DNA of 64,000 bases from Bacillus spongiae (GCF_037120725.1 NZ_JBBAXC010000005.1:186001-250000), one strand, 5' to 3'; positions 55,818 through 63,876 are shown, counted from the stretch's first letter. The notes: a model not told the origin generated them from the letters alone. A program made the numbers and translations.

Positions 55818-55881
55818 TTCTCCTGAAGGTTTAATGTGAGTTTTTATAAAAAAGTTCGATCATTTTCTAACTCTGTTATTC

Positions 55882-55920
55882 CACAATTGCGCCCGATTGT
55901 CGAAGACTCGAATTCAAGAT
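55882..55920 (-). repeat. Cassette 3' motif, copy a
   Basis: On the minus strand: CTTGAATTCGAGTCTTCG then CAATCGGGCGCAATTGTGG. Related copies lie at 57519-57557, 58304-58340 and, shorter, at 59288-59308 and 59947-59963. Confidence 0.65.
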
Positions 55921-56489
55921 AGTTTATATTATGTTCTTCGGCTAAGGCCCAATTGGTTGAATAACAAAAGTTAAATGCTACAACAATTATCGATGAACTT
56001 GTGTATTATGAAGGTGCTCCTACAGTCTCTATAGTATTAGAGATATGGCCATCATCAGCTATAGATTTAATATTTTTAAATAAGTCACTCGATTAAATCC
56101 TTAGGGCTTCTAAGTAACCATATTTACAGTATTCTCATTACTATTTAAGTAGTATTGGACTCTCTCTTCCCACAGAGGGAGGTAATATTCGCTATCTCCA
56201 AAGACCCTCAACAACATTAAGTTGAGGGTAACTTCAAGTTCCCTGTTATTTTTTTTAGAACGAAAGGAATTCTTTAGCTATGTAGTGCTCTTTTCCTGCC
56301 AGACGATTTCTCTAGTGACATCATTAATTGTTGCCAATCTTACACCACGAACTTCTAACTTCAATTAAGATAGGATCAATTAATCCAGAAGTTCCCTTTC
56401 AGTCCCCTTTATTCAAGGGAACGTACTCCTCCTTCAATCGAAAAACCAGACTTAGTTGTGCCATCAGTTTTGATACACCGCAGATGATT
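55921..56489. other. Intergenic region between repeat module and PH-domain gene
   Basis: Holds a 9-bp hairpin (ACCCTCAAC 56204-56212 / GTTGAGGGT 56221-56229) and a diverged further copy of the cassette motif near 55943. A plus-strand frame of 43 codons (55965-56096) has no start and is not supported. Confidence 0.4.
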
Positions 56490-56990
56490 TTAATCTAATA
56501 ATTTCATTTTTAGTTTAGTAAATTCATCCTCCGAGATATGTCCTTGCTCTTTAAGCTCTACTAGTTTTTGGAGTTGATCTACTACGTTGAGATCTTCAGA
56601 ATCACCTATCTTTTCTTCTAATACTTCTTTTTTGATTTCGCTTAACCTTTCCCTTAGATAGTCTCTCACCAACCTTAAACCCACTTCATTAGCGGTTGAG
56701 AATTTGAATATTCTATTTGAGTTTTTCATATAGATTTCTAGAGTTGCTTCTTTAAAATTTTCCTTGTAATCAAAGGAATGCATCTCTTTATAGTAAACAT
56801 CCTCAAAAGATTCACCTGAGAAAAAGGATTTTTTACCAAATATCAGGCGTTTTTCTGTCATCACTAATTCTCCTAATGTCCCTTCATTCACACCATAGAC
56901 ACTAAACAGGATTGGTTCACCAACTGGATCTTCCATCATTGACTCTATAAACTTAATGGTCTTTGTTACTTTTACATAATCTTTAGCCAT
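56490..56990 (-). CDS. PH-like domain protein with C-terminal SHOCT domain
   Basis: A 166-residue cytosolic protein. Residues about 20-115 form a bacterial PH-like beta-barrel (GELVMTEKRLIFGKKSFF, EDVYYKEMHSFDYKENFK, ATLEIYMKNSNRIFKFST). A charged linker leads to a C-terminal SHOCT motif, QLQKLVELKEQGHISEDEFT followed by KLKMKLL, common at the ends of bacterial membrane or oligomerising proteins. The ATG has GGAG upstream. Such proteins occur among phage and toxin-immunity loci; the exact role is unknown. Confidence 0.85.
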   Translation of the reverse strand: MAKDYVKVTKTIKFIESMMEDPVGEPILFSVYGVNEGTLGELVMTEKRLIFGKKSFFSGESFEDVYYKEMHSFDYKENFKEATLEIYMKNSNRIFKFSTANEVGLRLVRDYLRERLSEIKKEVLEEKIGDSEDLNVVDQLQKLVELKEQGHISEDEFTKLKMKLLD

Positions 56991-57139
56991 TGTTGCTTTT
57001 TCAACTCCTTAATAAAGTATCAAAAATCGCGAAAATTTTATAAAAATCGTTCTCTCAATAATCATCCTTTACTTAGATAATATCAATTCGAGATATCTTG
57101 AGATATGATCTTCAATTACAGCCCCCGATTTTAAATAAA

Positions 57140-57334
57140 CTAAGACACATACGGACAATACCTGTTCTTCCAAACTACCAATATTTGCGAAGAGTATGTA
57201 AGTATCTTTTTTGTATTGATAACTACTGTATCAGTGCTTGCATACGAGTTATCAATCCTAATAGACAACTTATTCTTACCACCGTACATATAATCATAAT
57301 CAACATTGGTTATTTCGGATAAGGGTATTTCAAT
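57140..57334 (-). pseudogene. C-terminal fragment of a PH-like domain protein
   Basis: 64 open codons ending in TAG, without a start, reading EIPLSEITNVDYDYMYGGKN, KLSIRIDNSYASTDTVVI and QILVVWKNRY. The IPLxEITxVD..GGKNxLxI pattern is that of bacterial PH-like domains. Position and strand fit a truncated cassette between the 57.6-kb and 56.5-kb genes. Confidence 0.5.
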
Positions 57335-57518
57335 TTAACTCAGCTGTCATTTGATAATGAGGTTCTCATTTTTTTACTCACATTATTTTCGAATAGGTGT
57401 ATTTCTACTAATTATATACGATTGTTTGGATTAGATAGTTTCAATTATTGGGAACATTTATCTATTACCTTATTCCACAATCTTGCACAATACATAAAGA
57501 AAGAGCACATTTCTTACT

Positions 57519-57557
57519 GCAGAATTGCGCCCAATTGCTGAAGACTTGAATTCGAGA
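57519..57557 (-). repeat. Cassette 3' motif, copy b
   Basis: On the minus strand: CTCGAATTCAAGTCTTCAG then CAATTGGGCGCAATTCTG. It begins 48 bp after the stop of the 170-residue gene. Confidence 0.7.
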
Positions 57558-57604
57558 GAAACCCCATTCTTTTAAAACCTTCGTTACTTATAAATCATTC
57601 TTTT

Positions 57605-58117
57605 CTAGTCAGTATCAGTTACACAAATTACCCAAATACGTTTTAGTTCTTTATCTATTAAAAACCATGTACAATCCCAAGCTACATCATAAAACCAAGT
57701 ACTCCATGGGTTATAGGAACGATATGGAAGAATATCTAAAATCCTATCGCCAAAGATGAATTGACATAATTCCTCTCCTAGTTTTTTAGCCTCCTTTGGT
57801 GTTCCAGGAAAAGATTCATAAGCCCCACCATGATATATTGTGTCTCCAAAGTCTCCATCTAATAAAAATGGACTTATTCTTTCAAAATCTGTTTTACAAA
57901 CTAATTCATCTTCTATTTTTAACTCTGGAATGGCTTGTTTAATGTCTTTAGATGTAAAAAACTTATTGAAATATCTTTCGTGTTCTTCACTCAAATACGG
58001 AGATAGTAAGTTTTTATTATTTATTTTAAAACATTTAATGATTATCCCACCATTAACATGAGTAGAGGTAATAGCCTGTTTAAATTTATCTATAATCGGA
58101 TTGTTGATGTCTAACAA
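57605..58117 (-). CDS. Immunity-like protein of unknown family
   Basis: About 170 residues, cytosolic, rich in Trp and Phe. Segments: IDKFKQAITSTHVNGGIIIK, ISPFLLDGDFGDTIYHGGAY, EAKKLGEELCQFIFGDRI and the end TWFLIDKELKRIWVICVTDT. The strongly aromatic C-terminus ending in a TDTD is typical of small immunity-type proteins in Bacillus toxin loci. A TTG at 58117 is the first standard start but has no ribosome binding site. A CTG at 58138 lies exactly eight bases after AGGAG and may be the true start. The cassette 3' motif follows the stop. Confidence 0.7.
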   Translation of the reverse strand: MLDINNPIIDKFKQAITSTHVNGGIIIKCFKINNKNLLSPYLSEEHERYFNKFFTSKDIKQAIPELKIEDELVCKTDFERISPFLLDGDFGDTIYHGGAYESFPGTPKEAKKLGEELCQFIFGDRILDILPYRSYNPWSTWFYDVAWDCTWFLIDKELKRIWVICVTDTD

Positions 58118-58303
58118 CTCAATTGAATTAATATTCAGCTAAATCGCTCCTATTTCCACTATTATGATATCTATTTTACCGAATAGAGAGTTTAGAATAC
58201 TATATTTTTTCTTTCGTTAACCTGTTCATTAACTTCATACCAATTATTTCAGACACACTAAGTTCTTACAATCAATTTTGAGTCAAAAAGGACGTTATAT
58301 TAG

Positions 58304-58340
58304 ATAATTACGCCCTTTAACGGAAGACTTGAATTCAAAA
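58304..58340 (-). repeat. Cassette 3' motif, copy c
   Basis: On the minus strand: TTTTGAATTCAAGTCTTCC then GTTAAAGGGCGTAATTAT. It begins 24 bp after the stop of the 159-residue gene. The CTTTAACGGAA part also occurs in both long direct repeats. Confidence 0.7.
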
Positions 58341-58363
58341 TAATAGTAAGTTAATCTTTTTCC

Positions 58364-58837
58364 TTAGTTAATTAAAGAAAGGTATTTTGTATAATCTACG
58401 AATTGATTCAAAAACCTTCTTAAATCATTAAGTATGTCTTTGTGCTCACCAATGCTTTGTTCAGCTAAATAATATCCATCTGATAAATAATGTATTTCCG
58501 TCTCTATCCACTCACAACTATGTGGTAAGTGCTCAATTAACATATCCAATATATTTATAACGTTAGACATATCTTGTGTCATATTTAGAGTTTCTTTGAG
58601 TAATCCTAGTATTATCTTAGGGGGCAGTTCATTATCAAATTCGCCCTTCACATCCATTAATATGAAAACAATATCTTCTAATTTCTTTTTTGAAGATAAT
58701 GACACTTCAATAATTTCATAAGGAGGGTCGTCCATTTGTTCGATGACCTTATCTGCCCACTTTATAACTTCCTCCTTAGGTAGAAGTCCTAATGAAATCC
58801 CTAATCTATATACTTCTGCTGTTAATTTTATCTCCAC
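58364..58837 (-). CDS. Immunity-like helical protein
   Basis: About 157 residues, cytosolic, all-helical and acidic: GLLPKEEVIKWADKVIEQMD, PPYEIIEVSLSSKKKLEDIV, SNVINILDMLIEHLPHSCEW and KDILNDLRRFLNQFVDYTKY. The opening LGxxxKEExIxWADxxIExxDxPPYEIIEVS pattern is shared by several small Bacillus proteins next to toxin or immunity genes. The GTG chosen lies six bases after GGGGGA; TTG codons at 58843 and 58840 are too close to it. The cassette 3' motif follows the stop at 24 bp. Confidence 0.75.
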   Translation of the reverse strand: MEIKLTAEVYRLGISLGLLPKEEVIKWADKVIEQMDDPPYEIIEVSLSSKKKLEDIVFILMDVKGEFDNELPPKIILGLLKETLNMTQDMSNVINILDMLIEHLPHSCEWIETEIHYLSDGYYLAEQSIGEHKDILNDLRRFLNQFVDYTKYLSLIN

Positions 58838-58979
58838 CAACAATCCCCCATCAGGTTTATCATCTTAATGAATAGCACAATTCTGAAAATATTGAACGCA
58901 ATCCTTTTTCACTCATTTTGCAAAACTCTTGAATATAAGTAGATCTAGTCATGTTGAACCCTCTTTAGAAAATCAATGA

Positions 58980-59210
58980 CTAATTGATTATTTCACCAGA
59001 AATTTCTCGAAGTTGCTCAATACCAATTTTTATCGCACTTTCCTCTGTGTCTATTAATGATAGACCTTGGTTTATAGGACTCCAAAACTCATATCCACTA
59101 TCCTTTTGCCACATACATATTTTTGTGGTGAAAATACCATCGTTATTTTTAATAACCTGAACTTTATATTGATTACTGGGAGATACTATCTCTTTTATTA
59201 TATGAACCAT
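58980..59210 (-). CDS. Small protein of unknown function in the cassette array
   Basis: A 76-residue soluble protein from the ATG after GATGGTGAAAAT; an upstream in-frame extension to 59276 is hydrophobic and lacks a site. The sequence is beta-rich: IKEIVSPSNQYKVQVIKNND, FTTKICMWQKDSGYEFWSPI, ending in a helix TEESAIKIGIEQLREISGEI. This resembles small immunity-like or DUF-type proteins with a KxxxxF..Y.W.P core but is not recognised. A short cassette-type motif (GGGCGCAAATA, minus strand) lies about 80 bp upstream at 59288-59308. Confidence 0.6.
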   Translation of the reverse strand: MVHIIKEIVSPSNQYKVQVIKNNDGIFTTKICMWQKDSGYEFWSPINQGLSLIDTEESAIKIGIEQLREISGEIIN

Positions 59211-59447
59211 ATTTTCACCATCTTTCCTGATAACCATAATTCTATTATTGCATCGTTTTTTTATAAAAATAAACACTCCATGTTAAATATTTGCGCCCGA
59301 TTCTTGAATAACTATATTGTCGTTCAAGTTTTCTAACGCTAATTATAGAAATCGTGACTTTATTTCAAATTTACAGTCCAGTGTTGCTAGAACGCCCTCA
59401 GACGATATTGTCTTTTCATTTACATACACCTTTTTCGATGTAATATT

Positions 59448-59478
59448 AAAAACCCCCACTCGTTTGAGTAAGGGTTTT
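59448..59478 (-). terminator. Rho-independent terminator
   Basis: AAAACCC..ACTC / GAGT..GGGTTTT stem (59449-59478). On the minus strand TTTTTAAT follows. It ends the mini secreted peptide gene 22 bp after its stop. Confidence 0.85.
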
Positions 59479-59499
59479 ACAATAGAGAACCTATAAATT

Positions 59500-59628
59500 T
59501 TATGGCTCAATGCAATAATCGGTAGCGCGTGCACAAGCACTTGCTGATGAAGGATCAAATTGAGCAAATCCAGCCAAAACTCCCAATGTCAATACTGAAA
59601 CCAGAATAAATTTCTTAGCCTTATTCAT
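59500..59628 (-). CDS. Mini secreted peptide with two cysteines (42 aa)
   Basis: A 42-residue frame from an ATG behind GGGGAGGTG, ending before a strong terminator. MNKAKKFILVSVLTLGVLAG is a textbook Sec signal, and a likely cleavage site after SSASA leaves CARATDYCIEP, 11 residues with two cysteines and an acidic end. Size and layout resemble Phr/quorum-type pre-peptides or tiny bacteriocins, but no Rap-type receptor or exporter is adjacent. The gene is flanked by a 21-bp near-identical direct repeat (59380-59400 and 59754-59774). Confidence 0.7.
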   Translation of the reverse strand: MNKAKKFILVSVLTLGVLAGFAQFDPSSASACARATDYCIEP

Positions 59629-59842
59629 CTCATTACACCTCCCCGTTTTAATCATTTTGTAAATTATACATTTTTAACCTTAATAAGTAAATATAATTTT
59701 TCAGAATATATACAAAATAACGAATATTAACCTGTATAGTGTGTAATTTAAATAGTGTTGCTAGAGCGTCCTCACTCTTTTATAGGTTTGGGGAATAAAG
59801 TTTGAGTAAAATGTCTCAAAAACCATTATCAATTAATAAAAA
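59629..59842. other. Upstream region of the mini peptide gene
   Basis: Contains the right copy of a 21-bp repeat (AGTGTTGCTAGAGCGTCCTC, 59754-59773 plus A), which matches 59380-59400 with two mismatches. No further gene seen. Confidence 0.45.
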
Positions 59843-59879
59843 GAAACCATTTTGAAAAAAGATTGATCACAATGGTTTC
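59843..59879 (-). terminator. Conserved-loop terminator, copy B
   Basis: GAAACCATTTTG (59843-59854) pairs with CACAATGGTTTC (59868-59879) with one mismatch, around the same 13-nt loop as copy A. On the minus strand TTTTTATT follows. It lies about 130 bp past the stop of the 131-residue gene. Confidence 0.7.
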
Positions 59880-60012
59880 TTATCTAGCAAATTTAAGTTT
59901 TGGTTTTATAAAGAAGTTTGATAATTTTTGTGATTCTTATTTCATTAAAGCGCCAGATTGCGGAGTAACATATGTTTGTAATTCTCAGCACTTCTTTATT
60001 CTTAATAAGCGT

Positions 60013-60408
60013 TTAAGAGATATTTCCTCCTGGTAAGGAAATTAAGTCAAAGTTATTATCTCCCGTTAACTGCCATCCTTCAAAATAGCTACTATCATGA
60101 AACATCTCTAGAGATACATTTTCCTCAAACTTAATAATGAATATAGAGAATTCCTCATAAAAGGTGATAGCTTCTATGGCTTTTTTCTTTAATAGTTTTT
60201 CAACAGTATGATGAGAAAATTTTTCGGGAGCATATTTACAATCCGAAGTACCAATTAATATAGAATTCCCTCTTCGAATTCTCCAAGGACATTCTACGAT
60301 CAGCCCACCACCCTCAAACCTTATACCAAATGGATGGCTTTCATCTGTATTTACTTCATTAACTTTCTGTCCTATGAAATAACTGAAGTTAATATCACTT
60401 ATTTTCAA
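60013..60408 (-). CDS. DUF6188-like immunity-type protein
   Basis: A 131-residue cytosolic beta-rich protein: FIGQKVNEVNTDESHPFGIR, FEGGGLIVECPWRIRRGNSI, LKKKAIEAITFYEEFSIFII and SLEMFHDSSYFEGWQLTG. The IGxxVxxV..F.IxFEGGGxLxVECPWRxRxGxxI core is the DUF6188 pattern, found in actinobacterial and bacillar toxin-immunity neighbourhoods; the function is not established. It starts at ATG after AAAAGGAGCTGTAAC. It is followed by a short cassette motif at 50 bp and terminator copy B. Confidence 0.75.
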   Translation of the reverse strand: MKISDINFSYFIGQKVNEVNTDESHPFGIRFEGGGLIVECPWRIRRGNSILIGTSDCKYAPEKFSHHTVEKLLKKKAIEAITFYEEFSIFIIKFEENVSLEMFHDSSYFEGWQLTGDNNFDLISLPGGNIS

Positions 60409-60459
60409 TTGTTACAGCTCCTTTTATTTCAATAAAGCGACCATTAGATGAAGAACATC

Positions 60460-60909
60460 CTATTCACTTGTTAATATTAACTTTCGTGTTTTGGCATCAT
60501 ATATTTTATATCCAATTTCAAACATATGGTCTTTTGTAACTGTCACCTCACAATAATAAGGGATTGCCTTTCCATAAGCATCAAGTGCAGGAATATTATT
60601 GAAACTAAATATTTCATCAGAATCAAGCATTTCAAAATCCGCTAGTGAAGAACGGCCTGATGAATCTATTTCGATTACACATTCCCCCCTGACGACATCA
60701 TATTCCTTTAGCAGGACGTATTTTAGGCTTGGGAGAGTCATGGCTAAAAACAAAACACCCAATAATACGACTCCAAGGCTTTTACCCACATTCAAAAATC
60801 GAAAGTCTTTAGTACCATACATAACAAATAAGGAAAATACTGCACCTATTACAAATAATCCTCCAAGTATAAGTATAAAATAATATAAGAGCATTTCTTG
60901 ATTAACCAT
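60460..60909 (-). CDS. Membrane protein with two N-terminal helices
   Basis: A 149-residue protein. Two membrane helices (LLYYFILILGGLFVIGAVFS and LGVVLLGVLFLAMTLPSL) place the C-terminal 80 residues outside if the short N-terminus is outside. That domain is beta-rich with a Cys pair: VVRGECVIEIDSSGRSSL, AIPYYCEVTVTKDHMFEIGY. The ATG follows AAAGAGGGATTA. It lies 51 bp upstream of the DUF6188-like gene on the same strand, so probably one operon. Membrane-type immunity is possible but unproven. Confidence 0.7.
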   Translation of the reverse strand: MVNQEMLLYYFILILGGLFVIGAVFSLFVMYGTKDFRFLNVGKSLGVVLLGVLFLAMTLPSLKYVLLKEYDVVRGECVIEIDSSGRSSLADFEMLDSDEIFSFNNIPALDAYGKAIPYYCEVTVTKDHMFEIGYKIYDAKTRKLILTSE

Positions 60910-61067
60910 AATTAATCCCTCTTTTAACTTAATTAAAACTCGCTTGATTTTGTATAATTATATACGATTTAATTGTAAAAAAGGTTTCACATTGTTGTTC
61001 TAACGGGCCCGTTACTTTAAGTAGAGAATTTCACAATCCACTCAAAAGTTGTTCAACAATCTGGCCC

Positions 61068-61257
61068 TTTAACGGAACAACTTATTGTCTCTTCTTAAGC
61101 GAGTTTTCAATTCAGGATCTTCTTTTTCTTTTCCCTATAAAATCCCCTTTAGACAACAATTTCCGAAGGGGAAAAGCGATGCAACTTTTTTATAAACGAT
61201 TCAACTTTTTTCAAAATGGTTTAATTTTTTTATAAAAGGTGCAACTTTATTTCAAAG
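61068..61257. repeat. Right copy of the island direct repeat with four 20-bp tandem units
   Basis: Aligns with 50899-51035. From 61178 it contains four units of exactly 20 bp: GATGCAACTTTTTTATAAAC, GATTCAACTTTTTTCAAAAT, GGTTTAATTTTTTTATAAAA and GGTGCAACTTTATTTCAAAG. Only the last has a match in the left copy. They look like plasmid iterons or partition-site repeats. Confidence 0.8.
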
Positions 61258-61306
61258 ATACATTTGGAATTAAATAAACTAAAAAAACACAAACAAAAAG
61301 AGCCTA

Positions 61307-61332
61307 TCCCATATTAAAGGATAAGCTCTTTT
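61307..61332 (-). terminator. Rho-independent terminator
   Basis: AAAAGAGC-TATCC / GGATA-GCTCTTTT stem. On the minus strand TTTTTG follows. It lies just past the stop of the helicase fragment. Confidence 0.85.
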
Positions 61333-61340
61333 ACTTTCTA

Positions 61341-62609
61341 CTAACTTCTCTCTAAACTTACCTTTCTCTTTTCTTCTCTTGAAGGTGTCGGTACTTTGAT
61401 AACAACAGAACCAGTATCCTGTTCTTTTTCAACGTTATCGCTTTCCTTCTTTTGTTGTTCTATTTGTTTCTGAAATTCCATTTTCAAATTCAAGTCAGAC
61501 TGTTTTTTTAGCAGCTCTTTTAATTGATTTTCATAGATAAAAGGCTTTTCCATCTCAATTTCTGCTTCCTTTATCTGTGTATTTACCTTTACAATATTCT
61601 CTTCTAGTTCTTTCATTTGCTCCGGATAATCGTCGATTATGCTGATAAGACGGTTAATATTCCCTTTTTCATCTTTCAAAAGATGAACCTCAAATTCACT
61701 TTTTCCTTTTAGACCCGATTTATAGCCATCGAATAAATCCTTTCTCACAAACACGTCTAACCCCTTAAAACGACCAACCAAAAAGGGCTTATCATCTATG
61801 GAATTTTGGGTGTTAATAATCGTTTTGAGCGCTTGGCCAGCTTCCTTTTCATCAGTGAATGTAACACCCTTCAATTCTATTTCAAACCTACTAACTTGAT
61901 GCTTCGATACCTCCGATAGATCATGTTGAATATTCTCGATTCTTTCTTCATACCTCGCAATCCTTTCTGGATAGAGATTGATTAAATTCTTCTCCATTGT
62001 CGCTTTTTCGTTGCTCCATCTATTTCTGACTAATTTTAATCGATTGACTTCATTATCTAAGGTCATTTTTTCTAAAAGTAACGGATTGTCGGTTGCAACA
62101 GCCTTCACTTCGGCTGCGGTTAAAACTGTTTCATCTGTATCATCACACGATCGAGAAATATTTTTCCCGGTCATCACTTGCGAGATATACCGGAGCTTCT
62201 GCTCCTGAATCTTCCATAAATAGCCGTCAAACGTTCCTTTGGTGACATAGCGATAGATGGACACTTTTTCATTTTCATTCCCCTGGCGTAAGACCCGGCC
62301 ATCTCGTTGAGTCAAATCAGCTGGCCTCCATGGGCAATCAAGGTGATGTCCGGCAATGAGTTTGTCCTGAACGTTCGTCCCCGTCCCTACTTTACTTGTA
62401 CTACCTAATAAGACACGTACCTCACCTTTACGAACCTTCGAAAATAACTTATCACGTTGCACATCCGTTTTGGCATCGTGAATAAAAGCAATTTCTTCAG
62501 CTGGAATTCCCTTCTCAATTAATTGTATTTTCACTTCATCATAAAAGCAAATGGCCCTGAGCGTTATTTTAGAGTACCGAACAGTTAAAATAGCCAAATT
62601 GTCTATCAA
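61341..62609 (-). pseudogene. C-terminal fragment of a giant plasmid-type helicase (SNF2/DarB-like)
   Basis: About 400 residues continue a superfamily-2 helicase C-terminal domain: EIAFIHDAKTDVQRDKLFSK (motif IV), LLGSTSKVGTGTNVQ (motif V), LDCPWRPADLTQRDGRVLRQ (motif VI). Coiled-coil and accessory segments follow (FEIELKGVTFTDEKEAGQAL, LNLKMEFQKQIEQQ). Intact relatives are over 2000 residues long, with methylase and helicase domains, on conjugative plasmids and phages. The first ~20 residues (IDNLAILTVRYSKITLRAIC) do not fit the family, so the gene was cut near 62550. Confidence 0.85.
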
Positions 62610-62920
62610 TCCAATGTACAGACTTTGGTTGCTTTGTGATTGGTATTCTATCTAACTAGAAAGACGGAACCAAGATAGTTTCGAAGGTAATATTAAACCA
62701 GGATTCAATTTATTTTCACACCCAGCTGTAATCAAATTACTAAAGGGAGTATAACAAGGACATCGTGACAACACTTGTTATACTCTGGCTTTGGCGTATA
62801 AATCTATGAGTCTATCGTTAAATGAAACAGAGAAAAAAATACAGAAATGAAATTTGAGAAACACTCCGCCTTTAGCTGCTATTCTGGTACAGAAGAAAGT
62901 GAAGAGTGCTTATCCTTATT
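62610..62920. other. Junction region upstream of the helicase fragment
   Basis: Not homologous to helicase sequence as far as can be read. A short plus-strand frame from 62846 runs through the terminator and lacks a ribosome binding site. No gene supported. Confidence 0.35.
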
Positions 62921-62966
62921 AAGGGTGATATATATTGTCATAACTATATGTATCACCCTTTTTTTC
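62921..62966 (+). terminator. Rho-independent terminator
   Basis: AAGGGTGATA (62921-62930) pairs with TATCACCCTT (62951-62960), followed by seven T. The transcript it ends is not identified. Confidence 0.85.
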
Positions 62967-63006
62967 TTGTTTAACATACGAAGGGGAAGGCTGTTCCAAT
63001 TTTAGC

Positions 63007-63570
63007 TTAAGTGCATTTGGGAGACTTTTTATACTGTTTTATCCGGTAATAGCCTCTGCAAAAAACGGAGTTCTTTGGTTTAATTGCAATGAGAAATGAA
63101 TTGATGATATCTGAGGCAGAAATCAAGGTGTTAAACCAAACTACAAATAATAGGATTAATTTAATATTACCTACTACATAGAACGATAGAATGGCAGGTG
63201 AAACCGTTAAGACAATTAAGGGCAGGCTCATAAAGACCCAGAATCTACCTTTAGAGAGGATGGCATTTGTATTTAGCCAAAAAAATATACCGCTAAACGT
63301 TAAGCTAATATCACCTTTTTTCTTTATGACCAGTATGTGAAGACATTCGTGAATAATAAAGATAAGAATACCTACTATAAAGAGTAAAAAAATATTACTA
63401 TCAGTGAAGCCTATACTAAAAATAAACGGTATTAGAAAAATAGTAATCTGCAGTAAGTATACAAACTTCATATAATGTTTTCGATACCAATTATTCTCGA
63501 TGAAAGGAAATCCAACTTTTTCTCTGGTAAGTGCCGAAACCAAATGATCATATGCTTTCACCTTCCTCAT
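63007..63570 (-). CDS. DUF3267-type membrane protein with HExxH motif
   Basis: A 187-residue membrane protein with four to five helices (YLLQITIFLIPFIFSIGF, IFLLFIVGILIFIIHECLHI, FWVFMSLPLIVLTVSPAILS, LILLFVVWFNTLISASDIIN). The second helix carries IIHECLHIL, an HExxH zinc-protease signature inside the membrane, and a conserved Asn/Asp near SASDIINSFL could be the third ligand. This is the DUF3267 (putative intramembrane zincin) pattern; no substrate is known. The ATG lacks a strong site but AATGAGGAAGG lies just inside. It is followed by a gap to the unrelated terminator at 62.9 kb. Confidence 0.8.
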   Translation of the reverse strand: MRKVKAYDHLVSALTREKVGFPFIENNWYRKHYMKFVYLLQITIFLIPFIFSIGFTDSNIFLLFIVGILIFIIHECLHILVIKKKGDISLTFSGIFFWLNTNAILSKGRFWVFMSLPLIVLTVSPAILSFYVVGNIKLILLFVVWFNTLISASDIINSFLIAIKPKNSVFCRGYYRIKQYKKSPKCT

Positions 63571-63624
63571 TTAAACTAATCCATTATATAATGTTGTTGA
63601 ACAACAGCAACAACACCCACATTA

Positions 63625-63876
63625 TTATTTATTCGTTATGTATTTTTTGTACCTACTTTCATTTATCATCCATCTGCAAATCCCGAAGGTAAAACCAAAT
63701 GGAATCGCCGTCCAAAGATAAACTTTAAACAATAATAGATCTTGCTGGTAGACGTCAACCAATAATTGAGTAATAAAAGAAATTCCGCCAGCCAATAAGC
63801 TAATAAATAATATAAATTTCCATTTTCCCATCCTTCGGGTTTTCTCCCATTTAAGCCATTGTTTCTCTTTATTCAT
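63625..63876 (-). CDS. Small two-helix membrane protein
   Basis: An 83-residue protein. A basic N-terminus (KWEKTRRMGKWK) is followed by two membrane helices, FILFISLLAGGISFITQLL and VYLWTAIPFGFTFGICRWM, and a basic tail (ESRYKKYITNK). Both ends should be cytosolic. An AAAGGAGGAGC site precedes the ATG. No family recognised. It lies 54 bp upstream of the DUF3267 gene on the same strand and may be cotranscribed. Confidence 0.7.
   Translation of the reverse strand: MNKEKQWLKWEKTRRMGKWKFILFISLLAGGISFITQLLVDVYQQDLLLFKVYLWTAIPFGFTFGICRWMINESRYKKYITNK

Noticed and set aside
55965-56096. 43 open codons on the plus strand
   Set aside because: No start codon; length is within chance for this composition and the strand opposes the surrounding genes.
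57098-57322. 74-codon plus-strand frame
   Set aside because: It is antisense to a minus-strand stretch that reads as a PH-like domain fragment and has no ribosome binding site.
59343-59567. 74-codon minus-strand frame
   Set aside because: It crosses the terminator and the 3' part of the well-supported 42-codon secreted peptide gene in another frame and has no ribosome binding site.
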